From: Gemmatimonadota bacterium
Lineage (GTDB): Bacteria; Latescibacterota; UBA2968; GCA-2709665
DNA: 64,000 bases
NCBI GenBank assembly: GCA_028873695.1
Contig: JAPPNU010000015.1
Span: 1-64,000 of the forward strand
Direction: 5' to 3'
In this document: positions 28,284-36,186 of the stretch, piece after piece
Layout of the letters: the number at the start of each line of letters is the position of its first letter
Numbering within the stretch: the first letter of the stretch is position 1
Notes under the pieces: model-generated
Database searches by the model: none
What the model was told of the DNA's origin: nothing
What the model saw: only the letters and a program-made list of their open reading frames with translations
Made by a program: the position numbers and the translations under genes

Positions 28284-28440
28284 TCGCCGATGAATCGCCG
28301 CTCCCGAATCGCCCACGCTGCGACCGCCGTCGTTCGCATCGCCAGCCAATTTGCGGCCTCCGGACAATAACGCCGTCGTTGCCGGGTGGTTCAGCTGGAG
28401 CGCATGGTCGACCCGCGGCGCCTGCGGATCCCCGTGCCGG

Positions 28441-29337
28441 CTACCTGATGCCGAACTCCAGCCGATGCGAACCGTCGAGTCCCAATGCGGCCGGCACATA
28501 GGCATATTCCATCCGCCAACTGCCCGGCTGGATCCCGAATCCGAACGACCAGTCGCGGATATCGTTCCCCGTCCTGTACCCGGCGCGCAGGCACAACGCC
28601 CGTTTTACGCGAAGTTCCATACCGGTGTACACACCCACGGAACCGTGCCTTGGCGCGCCCAGGTCCAGAGAACCGGTGAACCACTTCGCCTGCCAGGCGA
28701 TTCCGGCTCGAAACGTCCCGGGCAGAGGCGTCCTCTGCGTATCCATCACCTCCATCCGTCCCAGGTTCCGATAGCTGGCGCCGGCGGTCAGTCCGTTCTT
28801 GTCGAATCGGTAAAGCAGACCGAGATCCACACTGAATCCCGATGCCTGCTCCGGGCCGATGGATTCGTGCAATGCGCGCGCGGTTGCGCCGGCGTAGAGC
28901 CCTGTTTTGATCCGCTTTGCGTACGTGAGCCCCGCGATGATTTCGTAGATGCCGAATGTACCCTGAGGCTGCGAGGACGGCCCGGTGCGCGCTTCAATCC
29001 CGCCTACCGAATAGATACCCAGGCTCAGGGCGACGCCGGACCGGCCGTTGCCATATGCCCATCCGCCATAGATCTGCTGGATTTCCTGGAACGAGCTGTG
29101 ATGCGTCACCAGAAAGTCCTTGCCCTTCAGCGCGCCAATGCCCGCCGGGTTCCACGCCGCCGCCGTCTGATCGCGGGCGACCGCCGTATAGGCTCCGCCC
29201 ATTGCTTCCGCGCGGGCGCCGACCCCCTCGCGAAGCAGCACGAATCCCGCGCCTTTTCCGAATGCCGGTTCACGGCCTGCCGATCCTAAAACCAGCAAGA
29301 GACTCAAGACCGGCATTAATCGTATTAATGAACTCAC
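28441..29337 (-). CDS. PorV/PorQ-family outer membrane beta-barrel protein
   Basis: This 298-residue protein has a signal peptide (LMPVLSLLLVLGSA, about 7-22) followed by the family opening FVLLREGVGARAEAMGGAYTAVARDQTAAAWNPAGI, the hallmark of the UPF0164/PorV/PorQ group. The rest is alternating beta-strand sequence with glycine and aromatic girdles, and it ends at a strand finishing EFGIR. Such proteins act as type IX secretion shuttles or as general outer-membrane porins in FCB bacteria. No other T9SS gene is in the window. Confidence 0.85.
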   Translation of the reverse strand: MSSLIRLMPVLSLLLVLGSAGREPAFGKGAGFVLLREGVGARAEAMGGAYTAVARDQTAAAWNPAGIGALKGKDFLVTHHSSFQEIQQIYGGWAYGNGRSGVALSLGIYSVGGIEARTGPSSQPQGTFGIYEIIAGLTYAKRIKTGLYAGATARALHESIGPEQASGFSVDLGLLYRFDKNGLTAGASYRNLGRMEVMDTQRTPLPGTFRAGIAWQAKWFTGSLDLGAPRHGSVGVYTGMELRVKRALCLRAGYRTGNDIRDWSFGFGIQPGSWRMEYAYVPAALGLDGSHRLEFGIR

Positions 29338-29433
29338 GACATACTCCTGGCGTCCTTGCAGCCCGCGAAATCCGAATCTCTCAAACTTTAAACAATGCCG
29401 GCTGAAGAGTCAACATCCAATGGCAGGCGAACA

Positions 29434-30450
29434 TCAGCGCAACGCCACGTCGTGTGTATTCTCATCCGCCGCTTTCTGAATCTTCAGCACCGTTCTGGCG
29501 GCGCGAATCACCGATTCCGTACTCCGTTCGCCTTCCGCGGCCTCCCCCCGGATATCCTCCAGGAATGCCTGAAGATACCCTCCGGACCGATCTTCCGGTA
29601 TCGGTCTCGACTCCACGCGCTCCGAATCCTTCCACGCGATCTGAATCGTATCCTGCGTTGTGCCTGCCTCGAGCACGCCATCCCGTCCCCAGAACGTGTA
29701 CCGCCAGTAGAACGGCAGTGAATATCCCGCCTTGTCGGGCATGAAGTACGACACGTCTCCGAGCACGCCGCAACCGTTGTCCATCGTCAGCATCATCTGC
29801 GCGCCGTCACGAAAGTGCGGGAATTCCGGTGCGAAGGCATTCCAGCACCGGGCGGCGTTGACCGATTCGAACTCCAGGCCGGTTATCCACGGAAGACAGT
29901 CGATGGCATGGATGGCAAGGTCGTTAATGGTCCCGCCGTGCCTGCCTTCTTCGAAGTACCAACCCGGCCTCGAACCCAGCAGCAGCGGATGCTGTCCGCC
30001 AAATGAAATCGCGTGGACCTCTCCGATCGCACCCTCCCGAATCATGTTCCTCGCGCCGATGGTCTGCCCGTGATCCCGCATCGACAACATACAACCTATC
30101 CGCAGATTCCGCCGGCCCGCGATTCGTTCGATTTCGTCGAGTTCGTCAAGTCGCGTGCACAACGGTTTATCGACGATGACGTGCTTTCCCGCGTTTAAAG
30201 CGAGGATAGCCGCACCGCCGCGCCCGGCGAAATACTCACCAATGGCCACGACGTCGCAATCCACTTCGCCCAACATCCGCTCGGAGTCCGAATGCGTGAC
30301 GTTTACACCGGCAGCAGCCGCGGCCGCCCGCGCGGCGTCATCCGCTTCACAGGCAGCCACGACGACCACGTCGTCGCGACCGTTCGCCCGCTTGTAAAGA
30401 TCGTGGATATGCCCATGACGAAACCCAACGAAAGCAAACCGAACCGACAT
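29434..30450 (-). CDS. Gfo/Idh/MocA family oxidoreductase
   Basis: This 338-residue NAD(P)-dependent sugar-type oxidoreductase has an N-terminal Rossmann fold (FVGFRHGHIHDLYKRA), the cofactor block NAGKHVIVDKPLC (conserved Lys-Pro near residue 94), GGTINDLAIHAIDCL (catalytic-site histidine, near 175) and a C-terminal beta-sheet domain. Family members act on inositols, sugar acids or sugar derivatives. The substrate is unknown. Confidence 0.9.
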   Translation of the reverse strand: MSVRFAFVGFRHGHIHDLYKRANGRDDVVVVAACEADDAARAAAAAAGVNVTHSDSERMLGEVDCDVVAIGEYFAGRGGAAILALNAGKHVIVDKPLCTRLDELDEIERIAGRRNLRIGCMLSMRDHGQTIGARNMIREGAIGEVHAISFGGQHPLLLGSRPGWYFEEGRHGGTINDLAIHAIDCLPWITGLEFESVNAARCWNAFAPEFPHFRDGAQMMLTMDNGCGVLGDVSYFMPDKAGYSLPFYWRYTFWGRDGVLEAGTTQDTIQIAWKDSERVESRPIPEDRSGGYLQAFLEDIRGEAAEGERSTESVIRAARTVLKIQKAADENTHDVALR

Positions 30451-30794
30451 AGCGCCTCCCCGTTAATTCAGTAGCGGGATTTAACATGGATGGACAGGAT
30501 CACCAGGATTTACCTTAATCCGCAAAAAGGCAACGGCAAAACTTACCACAAAAAGCACAAAAGGCACAGAAGGAATCAGCGCAAGAGCGGGGCATCGAGG
30601 TCGCACAAATGGATGAAATCTCCGTTCACGTCCAGTGCTCTCAAGTATCTGGGATCTTTGACATCAATATAGCTCAGACTATATCTCGACAACAGTTCGA
30701 AATTCACTATCATGTATGTGGACTTTCTTCGAAAGTTCGTACAGTACACATGCCGGAATCCCAATATCCATGTACATCCGAGAGAGGTGCCGAT
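30451..30794. other. Intergenic region with dispersed repeat copy D
   Basis: There is no gene. It contains an ACATGGATGGACAGGAT motif (30484-30500), also seen in variant form near 32948, then copy D of the dispersed repeat. The last 120 bases are AT-richer and probably hold the promoter of the downstream PhyH gene. Confidence 0.5.
30508..30668 (+). repeat. Dispersed ~150-bp repeat, copy D
   Basis: It opens with TACCTTAATCCG and has the ACCACAAAAAGCACAAAAGG core, GGGGCATCGAGGTCG, AAATGGATGAAATCTCCG (shared with copy B) and GTTCACGTCCAGTGC. It ends TTTGACATCAAT. Confidence 0.8.
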
Positions 30795-31634
30795 ATGCCG
30801 AAACTTCTCACCCGGCAACAACTCGCGTTTTTCGACACGTTCGGATATCTGTGCCTGCCCGGGCTGATGTCCGACGTCATTGGCGACGTCATCCACGCTT
30901 TCGAGCAGGTCTGGACGGACCGCGGGGGCGGGCACGATGGCAAGCCGCACGACGGAGAACGGCGATCCTGTATCGTGCCGTTTATCGACCAGCACGAACG
31001 CCTCTGCGCCCTTCTGGACGATCCCCGCATCAACGGGCTTCTCGTCGACCTGCTCGGTTCCGATTACAACTACGTCGGTTCCGACGGCAACTACTACGCC
31101 GGCGATACCGCGTGGCATTCCGACGGCTGGGGCAAGACCGTCCGTTTTGTCAAGATCGCCTTCTACCTCGATCCTCTGACCCGGAACACCGGCTGCCTGC
31201 GCGTGATCCCCGGAAGCCATATGCTGGACGATCGCTTCGCCCGGGTCGTGCAGGATCAGATTCGGGAGTCCGGGCGAAACTGGGGAATCGAAGGCAAGGA
31301 CCTCCTTCCGGGCGTCGCATTGGAAACCCGGCCCGGAGATATCGCCGTGTTCAACCACAACTTGAAACACGCCGCCTTCGGCGGCAGTGCGCGAAGACGC
31401 ATGTTCACCATCAACTGTTCACAGCGCTTTCCCGAGGAAAGGATCGAAGATTTCAGAAATTACATTTCCGGCCACGCCCGATTCTGGATCGATCGTCTCT
31501 ATGGCGAGACCATGGTCGCTACCGCCGGACCCGAACGCAGAATCCACCTCGAGCAGGGCATGGCGCACGACGGTCACCTGGCCGGACTGGCCGCAAAGGC
31601 AAAGAAGGAGATGCCCGAGCCATCACGTGGATGA
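30795..31634 (+). CDS. Phytanoyl-CoA dioxygenase (PhyH) family protein
   Basis: This 279-residue Fe(II)/2-oxoglutarate oxygenase. Iron ligands are HxD in AWHSDGWGK (about residue 114) and His in FNHNLKHAAFGG (about 195), with an Arg two residues after the distal block (SARRRMF). The start at ATG 30795 has a GAGAGGTG site upstream; the open frame continues back into a repeat, which was rejected. It is only distantly related to the other PhyH proteins in the window. The substrate is unknown. Confidence 0.87.
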   Translation: MPKLLTRQQLAFFDTFGYLCLPGLMSDVIGDVIHAFEQVWTDRGGGHDGKPHDGERRSCIVPFIDQHERLCALLDDPRINGLLVDLLGSDYNYVGSDGNYYAGDTAWHSDGWGKTVRFVKIAFYLDPLTRNTGCLRVIPGSHMLDDRFARVVQDQIRESGRNWGIEGKDLLPGVALETRPGDIAVFNHNLKHAAFGGSARRRMFTINCSQRFPEERIEDFRNYISGHARFWIDRLYGETMVATAGPERRIHLEQGMAHDGHLAGLAAKAKKEMPEPSRG

Positions 31635-31668
31635 GGAGCGATGACGAGACGCAGTCGCTAACCCGATT

Positions 31669-32931
31669 TCATTCGATGTACCCGAGGTTTCTCAATCGTT
31701 CTGCCAGAATGTCAGCCTCGGCCTGCGTGGTTTCCCGGGCCTGGAGGCGCCTGTAATTCGACCCTTCCAGGATGTCGCTTCGAAACGCTCGGAAGGGCGC
31801 CGGATCGTTACACTGCAAGTCCGCACCGCTGAAAACGTCCCGAAGCACATAGTCCTCACCGTCGAGTTTTTCTCTGAAGAAGACGTTTCCGTCCGTAACC
31901 GACCACATACGCAGACCATCCTCATCCCGCTTCAGTTCCACGCCGTCCATCGCCACGCGTGAAGTCACCCGATTGCGGTCCGCCTGCAGATTGCCCGGGT
32001 TCAGAAATCCGACGCCGTAGAGGTTGTCAAGTTCCGAATACACCCATCGACCGCGAAAAGAACCCCCGTTGTCTCGCAAGTCACGGCCATATCCCTTATA
32101 GTCTACCGTAAGCCCGGCGAGGTTGACCATAGTGGGGAACAGATCGATCGTCGCAAGGGGCCCTTCCGGCAACTTCAGTCCTTCGTGTCCGGGAAGGGAT
32201 ACCAGCAGCGGAACGTGGATCACATTCTCGTGCAGGAGGTCCCCGTGCGCCAACCCCTCCCTGCAGAACCCCTCCCCGTGATCGCCCAGAATAAACACCG
32301 CCCAGTCGTCATGATTCACGCGCTTCAGAATTTCCACAAGCAGGAATTCCTGGACGTGCGTCACCGCCGCGTAGTAAAACCGGAGCGCTTCGTCCGCCTT
32401 TCCCGCATCCACCAGCGCTTTGAGGTCCGGCATTCCGGGAATTCCCCTCGCACCGTACCCACCATGCGTATACCAGAAATGCAGGAAACAGAACCGCGGC
32501 CGGTCCTCGCCTTCGAACGCCGACTGCAAAAGGTCTTCCATTGAACCGAGATGTTGATCCGCAGCATTGGGATCCATGGGTTCGATATAACGCTCGTAAT
32601 CCAGAAAACGGAACACGTCCCTCCGCTCGGAGCGGCCATGGATCTCAAATCCCGCATCCGAGAAGAGTTGAAACAGATTCGGTATCCCCGCGAACATCTT
32701 CAGATACGTCTGCCCGCACAATCCGTGCTCAAACGGGTACAACCCCGTAAACATGGACGTGTGAGACGGGCGCGTGGCCGGGGCCGTCACGAAAAACCGC
32801 TCGGCGAACGCATAGTCCCTGGTCAACAGGTCGAATTTGGGCGTATTCAGCCGTCGATTGACCCGGCTTACCGCATCGTACCGCAGGCAGTCGATGGATA
32901 TCAGAAGGAATTTGTCGACCTGATGTCTCAT
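31669..32931 (-). CDS. Sulfatase-fold hydrolase with Thr at the nucleophile position
   Basis: This 420-residue protein is of the alkaline phosphatase/sulfatase superfamily. It starts MRHQVDKFLLISIDCLRYDAV, with the first metal ligand Asp14. The active-site loop reads TAPATRPSHTSMFTG. The canonical formylglycine motif C/S-x-P-S-R is replaced by T53-R-P-S-H, with Thr at the nucleophile and His in place of the conserved Arg. A second metal site is visible in ILGDHGEGFCREGLAHGD (about residue 225). Thr at this site is normal for phosphoesterases and phosphotransferases of the fold, so true sulfatase activity is doubtful. Confidence 0.85.
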   Translation of the reverse strand: MRHQVDKFLLISIDCLRYDAVSRVNRRLNTPKFDLLTRDYAFAERFFVTAPATRPSHTSMFTGLYPFEHGLCGQTYLKMFAGIPNLFQLFSDAGFEIHGRSERRDVFRFLDYERYIEPMDPNAADQHLGSMEDLLQSAFEGEDRPRFCFLHFWYTHGGYGARGIPGMPDLKALVDAGKADEALRFYYAAVTHVQEFLLVEILKRVNHDDWAVFILGDHGEGFCREGLAHGDLLHENVIHVPLLVSLPGHEGLKLPEGPLATIDLFPTMVNLAGLTVDYKGYGRDLRDNGGSFRGRWVYSELDNLYGVGFLNPGNLQADRNRVTSRVAMDGVELKRDEDGLRMWSVTDGNVFFREKLDGEDYVLRDVFSGADLQCNDPAPFRAFRSDILEGSNYRRLQARETTQAEADILAERLRNLGYIE

Positions 32932-32947
32932 AGCTATTCGGGACTTA

Positions 32948-33040
32948 CATGGATGCACAGGATGGACAGGATCAAAACCGATCGGGATTAACAGGATTAG
33001 AAACAGGAGCAGGATCAGAACCGACCGGGATTAAAAACAA
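32948..33040 (+). repeat. Short degenerate direct repeats
   Basis: ACATGGATGCACAGGATGGACAGGAT is followed by two copies of GGATCARAACCGAYCGGGATTA. The first motif resembles the one at 30484. Confidence 0.6.
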
Positions 33041-33122
33041 AAAGCAAGAGCAGAACCTGGGAGACTGTAATTAAGTCCAGAATTTGCCGTTTGGCAAGTA
33101 CATCGATTCCGATTTATTCATA

Positions 33123-33336
33123 AGAAGCTGTCTTAAAATTACCGGTGAGTTCCCGAGCGCGAGCGAAAAAGCGGCGGTTATGAGGCGCGAGGGGCGCGCA
33201 GCGCCGACGGGAAAACCCGCCTAAGAGAGGCGAGGGGCGCGCAGCCTCGATACATTGGATACGGGCGGGTTTGACCAACGCAGACCGGCGCTTTTGCAGC
33301 CGTGCGAAGACCGCTGGGAATTTTAAGACAGCTTCT
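33123..33336. mobile_element. MITE, copy 2 (AGAAGCTGTCTTAAAATT ends)
   Basis: This 214-bp element has perfect 18-bp terminal inverted repeats. Its interior matches copy 1 at 27108 with a ~25-bp extra segment. It is non-coding. Confidence 0.82.
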
Positions 33337-33388
33337 ATGTTGACATCCGCCGGAACGGATTTATCATGTTGCAGGCGCCCGATTCTCG

Positions 33389-33496
33389 ATGACCAACAGG
33401 AACTCGATAAGCCGCGGCTTCGACCCACACGGCGCCCTCGAACGCGTATGGGACCTGGAAGATCCCGTTCGCTTCTACGACTCGCCCATCCAATAG
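33389..33496 (+). pseudogene. Possible 35-codon remnant or leader ORF
   Basis: The short frame begins MTNRNSISRGFDPHGALERV and ends RFYDSPIQ, with protein-like codon use, 18 bases before the DUF6785-like gene. It may be the 3' remnant of a gene whose front was lost next to the MITE, or it may be chance. Confidence 0.25.
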
Positions 33497-33514
33497 CGTC
33501 TTCCGCTTATCCCA

Positions 33515-35482
33515 ATGCCCCCAACGTCCAATCCTCTCATCGCCTATCAGACTGCGTCGGCGCCGGATCCAGCCGGCCGGGGCGTCACGCTTCGATCGAT
33601 CTTTCTGGCCGCGCTTGTCTCCGTGTCTGCGTGCGTCTGGGTCAACTACATCGAGTACGTCATCCACGCCTCCCGCATGACCCTCAGCCACTTCCCGATG
33701 GGTTCGCTGATGGTCTTCCTCGCCCTTGCCCTGATCCTCAATCCGCTGTTCAAGAAACTGACCGCAAGATATGCGCTCTCGCCCACGGAACTCAAGGTCA
33801 TCCTGGCCGGCGGCCTGGTTGGCGGGGCCATCCCCTCGGTTGGGCTGACCGGTTATTTCCTGGGCGCCATCGCGGCGCCGTATTACTTCGCGACGCCGGA
33901 AAACCAGTGGGGCGAGTTCTTCCACCCCTACATTCCCCAGTGGCTGGCGCCGCGCAACGTCAACCATGCCCTGGACCACCTCTTCGAGGGCGGCCCGCCC
34001 GGCATGGAGATTCCATGGGAGGTTTGGTACATCCCCCTCGCCGCGTGGATGGCGTTGATCACGGCCCTCTTTGTGGCCTCCACCAGCCTTTCCGTCATAC
34101 TCCGGCGTCAATGGGTGGAGAGCGAAAGGCTCAGCTATCCGATCCTGCGCCCGGTGCTGGATCTCACCGACCGGGAGAAGCCCGGTTTTTCCAGGCGTTT
34201 CTGGATCGGTTTCGCCGTTGCCCTGGGAATCATCAGCTGGAATATGATCCACTATTTCGTCCCGGGGTTTCCGCAGATTCCCAATATCCGCTGGGGTCCC
34301 TGGGTGCATTTCGAGCGATACTTTCCCGGTATCTGGACCCGCGTCAATATGTTCACCATTTCCTTCGCCTACTTCGCCAACATCGACGTTCTTTTCAGCC
34401 TGTGGTTCTTCTGTGTCCTCTTCATCCTGCGCAGCGGCGTCCTCAATCGATACGGGTTTAATGCCAGCAGTACCTATACGACAACGGGCGAGTTTGCATG
34501 GCTTCAGCTCGGCGGATTCGTCACGCTGGTTTGCTGGGGCTTGTGGATCGCGCGACACCACCTGAGATCGGTGATGAGAATCGCCATCGGCCGGAGCGCG
34601 CCCCTGGACGATGCCGACGAAATGATGAGATACCGAACGGCCGTTCTTGGTTTCGCCCTGAGCACCCTCTTCGCCGTCTTCTGGTTCTGGCGGGCCGGCA
34701 TGGGGATCGGGGTCGCCTGTCTTTCCGTCCTGGCGACCCTGGTCATCTTTCTTGGCGTATCCCGAATCGTGGCCGAAGTCGGCCTGGTCTTCGTCTGCAC
34801 GCCAATTGGCCAGCAGGAGATCGTCACCCGGCTGATCGGGCCGCGGAATCTCTCCGGGCCGAGCCTCACCGTCCTCGCGTTTTCGAACGCGCTTACCTCG
34901 TTCGGCAAGGGTCTCTTCATGCCCTCCGTGGTTCACGCCACGAAAATCGCCGATCTGTGCCCGCGCGAGCACCGCCCCCGCGTGCTGACTGCAATTTTTC
35001 TGGCATTTGCCGCGGGCGTGGTCGCATCCATCGCCTATACGCTCTACCTGGGATACACCCACGGGGCCTACAATTTCAACGACTTTCCGTTCACGCGATA
35101 CAGCCGGAGCGGCTTTGCGAATGCGCTGTCGAAAATGAAGGATCCGGCCGTCGAGACCAGCATCCGCCCGGTCCTGCTGGGCATCGGCGCAGCGGTAATG
35201 TCCGTCCTTACGTTCATGAAATATCGCTTTCCGTGGTGGCCCCTTCATCCGGTAGGCTTTGCCATTGCGGGCATTTCGTACGTCCACTTTTCCACCTTTT
35301 CCGTCTTCATCGCCTGGTGCATCAAATTCATTATCCTGCGTATCGGCGCGGCGGCGCTGTACAGGCGGTATATCCCGTTTTTTCTGGGCGTATTAACGGG
35401 TTATACGACCGGCGTGGGGCTTTCACTCGTCGTGGACATCATCTGGTTCCCCGGCGCCGGCCATTCGATTCACGGGTATTGA
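33515..35482 (+). CDS. DUF6785/DUF6784-like multi-pass membrane protein
   Basis: This 655-residue protein has about 14 hydrophobic segments spread over its length, with the loop LSPTELKVILAGGLVGGAIPS near residue 90 and the conserved block RRQWVESERLSYPILRPV near 200. This arrangement matches the DUF6785/DUF6784 membrane family common in planctomycete, Poribacteria and Latescibacteria-type genomes and distantly resembles oligopeptide transporters. A transport function is plausible but unproven. It lies upstream of a heparinase-family gene, so a role in uptake of a carbohydrate product is possible. Confidence 0.75.
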   Translation: MPPTSNPLIAYQTASAPDPAGRGVTLRSIFLAALVSVSACVWVNYIEYVIHASRMTLSHFPMGSLMVFLALALILNPLFKKLTARYALSPTELKVILAGGLVGGAIPSVGLTGYFLGAIAAPYYFATPENQWGEFFHPYIPQWLAPRNVNHALDHLFEGGPPGMEIPWEVWYIPLAAWMALITALFVASTSLSVILRRQWVESERLSYPILRPVLDLTDREKPGFSRRFWIGFAVALGIISWNMIHYFVPGFPQIPNIRWGPWVHFERYFPGIWTRVNMFTISFAYFANIDVLFSLWFFCVLFILRSGVLNRYGFNASSTYTTTGEFAWLQLGGFVTLVCWGLWIARHHLRSVMRIAIGRSAPLDDADEMMRYRTAVLGFALSTLFAVFWFWRAGMGIGVACLSVLATLVIFLGVSRIVAEVGLVFVCTPIGQQEIVTRLIGPRNLSGPSLTVLAFSNALTSFGKGLFMPSVVHATKIADLCPREHRPRVLTAIFLAFAAGVVASIAYTLYLGYTHGAYNFNDFPFTRYSRSGFANALSKMKDPAVETSIRPVLLGIGAAVMSVLTFMKYRFPWWPLHPVGFAIAGISYVHFSTFSVFIAWCIKFIILRIGAAALYRRYIPFFLGVLTGYTTGVGLSLVVDIIWFPGAGHSIHGY

Positions 35483-35643
35483 AACAGACATTCACAAGGA
35501 GAGCGTGGAGAGGAGTGAGAAGTGAGAGAGAAGCAAAAGGCACAGAGGCAGTGGATAGTGAAAAACAGTGGTCAGTAAAGGCAAGAACAAAGACAGCTGT
35601 GGGGAGTGAGGAGTGAGAGGAAGAAGGAGAGCGCGACGATTGA
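35483..35643. other. Purine-rich, low-complexity junction
   Basis: The strand is rich in GAGAG and GTGAGAAG-type sequence with no gene structure. It separates the membrane protein gene from the truncated ORF that follows and looks like a rearrangement junction. Confidence 0.4.
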
Positions 35644-36186
35644 AACAAGCCGGAGTACCACACGCTTTACGCCCTTCGACTTTATGACAGCGCGGACCGC
35701 CCCGCCATCGAATGTCATATCCGGAGGGACGGCTCTCTGCTGTTCCAGGGCGGAAAGGAACTGATGAATTCCGGCAGGGTACTTACATTCCAGGGCAACT
35801 GTCCGTACAATGATCGCTCAAGGCGGAAATGGTACGTCGTCGAATCCGACGAACACGTCTATACATTCGAAGACTTCGACTTTTCGAATCAGACCGCCGT
35901 CTTTCTTCTGGACGGCGAACGACCGGTCACCGTACCCTTCCGCAACCGGGCACGGGACATCGCAAAAATGGAACTCCGGACGGGCGGGGTTGGCATCGGC
36001 CGGTATATGCGCGTGAAACACGTGAAACAGTTCGCCGGCGACAAGAGGACGATATGCAAAACCATCGATATCCCCGCACGATGTACAAGCCCGACGACCT
36101 TGCCCGGGCCAGGGAAAATGTCAGACGCCACGACTGGGCAAGGAAGCTCTATGGACAGATCAAGTCCGGGGCCGGATACTATCTGA
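35644..36186 (+). pseudogene. Truncated ORF overlapping heparinase gene start
   Basis: The frame is open from just after a stop at 35641-35643. It reads as protein upstream of the first ATG at 35764 (HTLYALRLYDSADRPAIECH), so a 5'-truncated gene is more likely than a gene starting at 35764. From 35764 it encodes 140 residues (MNSGRVLTFQGNCPYNDR and on), with aromatic, charged, beta-rich sequence. The last ~40 residues overlap the heparinase gene in another frame and read as unnatural, so the original C-terminus may also be lost. It is not recognised. It could be a remnant of a carbohydrate-binding or laminin-G-like domain, but this is a guess. Confidence 0.45.

Larger units (their letters stand above)
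32932..33514. other. Intergenic region with short repeats and MITE copy 2
   Basis: The region contains degenerate direct repeats built on GGATCARAACCGAYCGGGATTA (32969-33040), a MITE copy at 33123-33336 and a possible coding remnant at 33389-33496. No full gene is supported. Confidence 0.5.

Noticed and set aside
32969..33040. Direct repeats of GGATCARAACCG
   Set aside because: They are degenerate, few and without spacer structure, so not a CRISPR.
33335..35287. 650-codon open frame on the minus strand
   Set aside because: It lies entirely antisense to the DUF6785-like membrane protein gene, is rich in Arg, Asp, Glu and Gly with no hydrophobic or family motifs, and is a high-GC shadow frame.
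35829..36053. Upstream extension of the heparinase-family gene
   Set aside because: The translated sequence is Arg-rich and unlike the family, while ATG 36054 has a good ribosome site.
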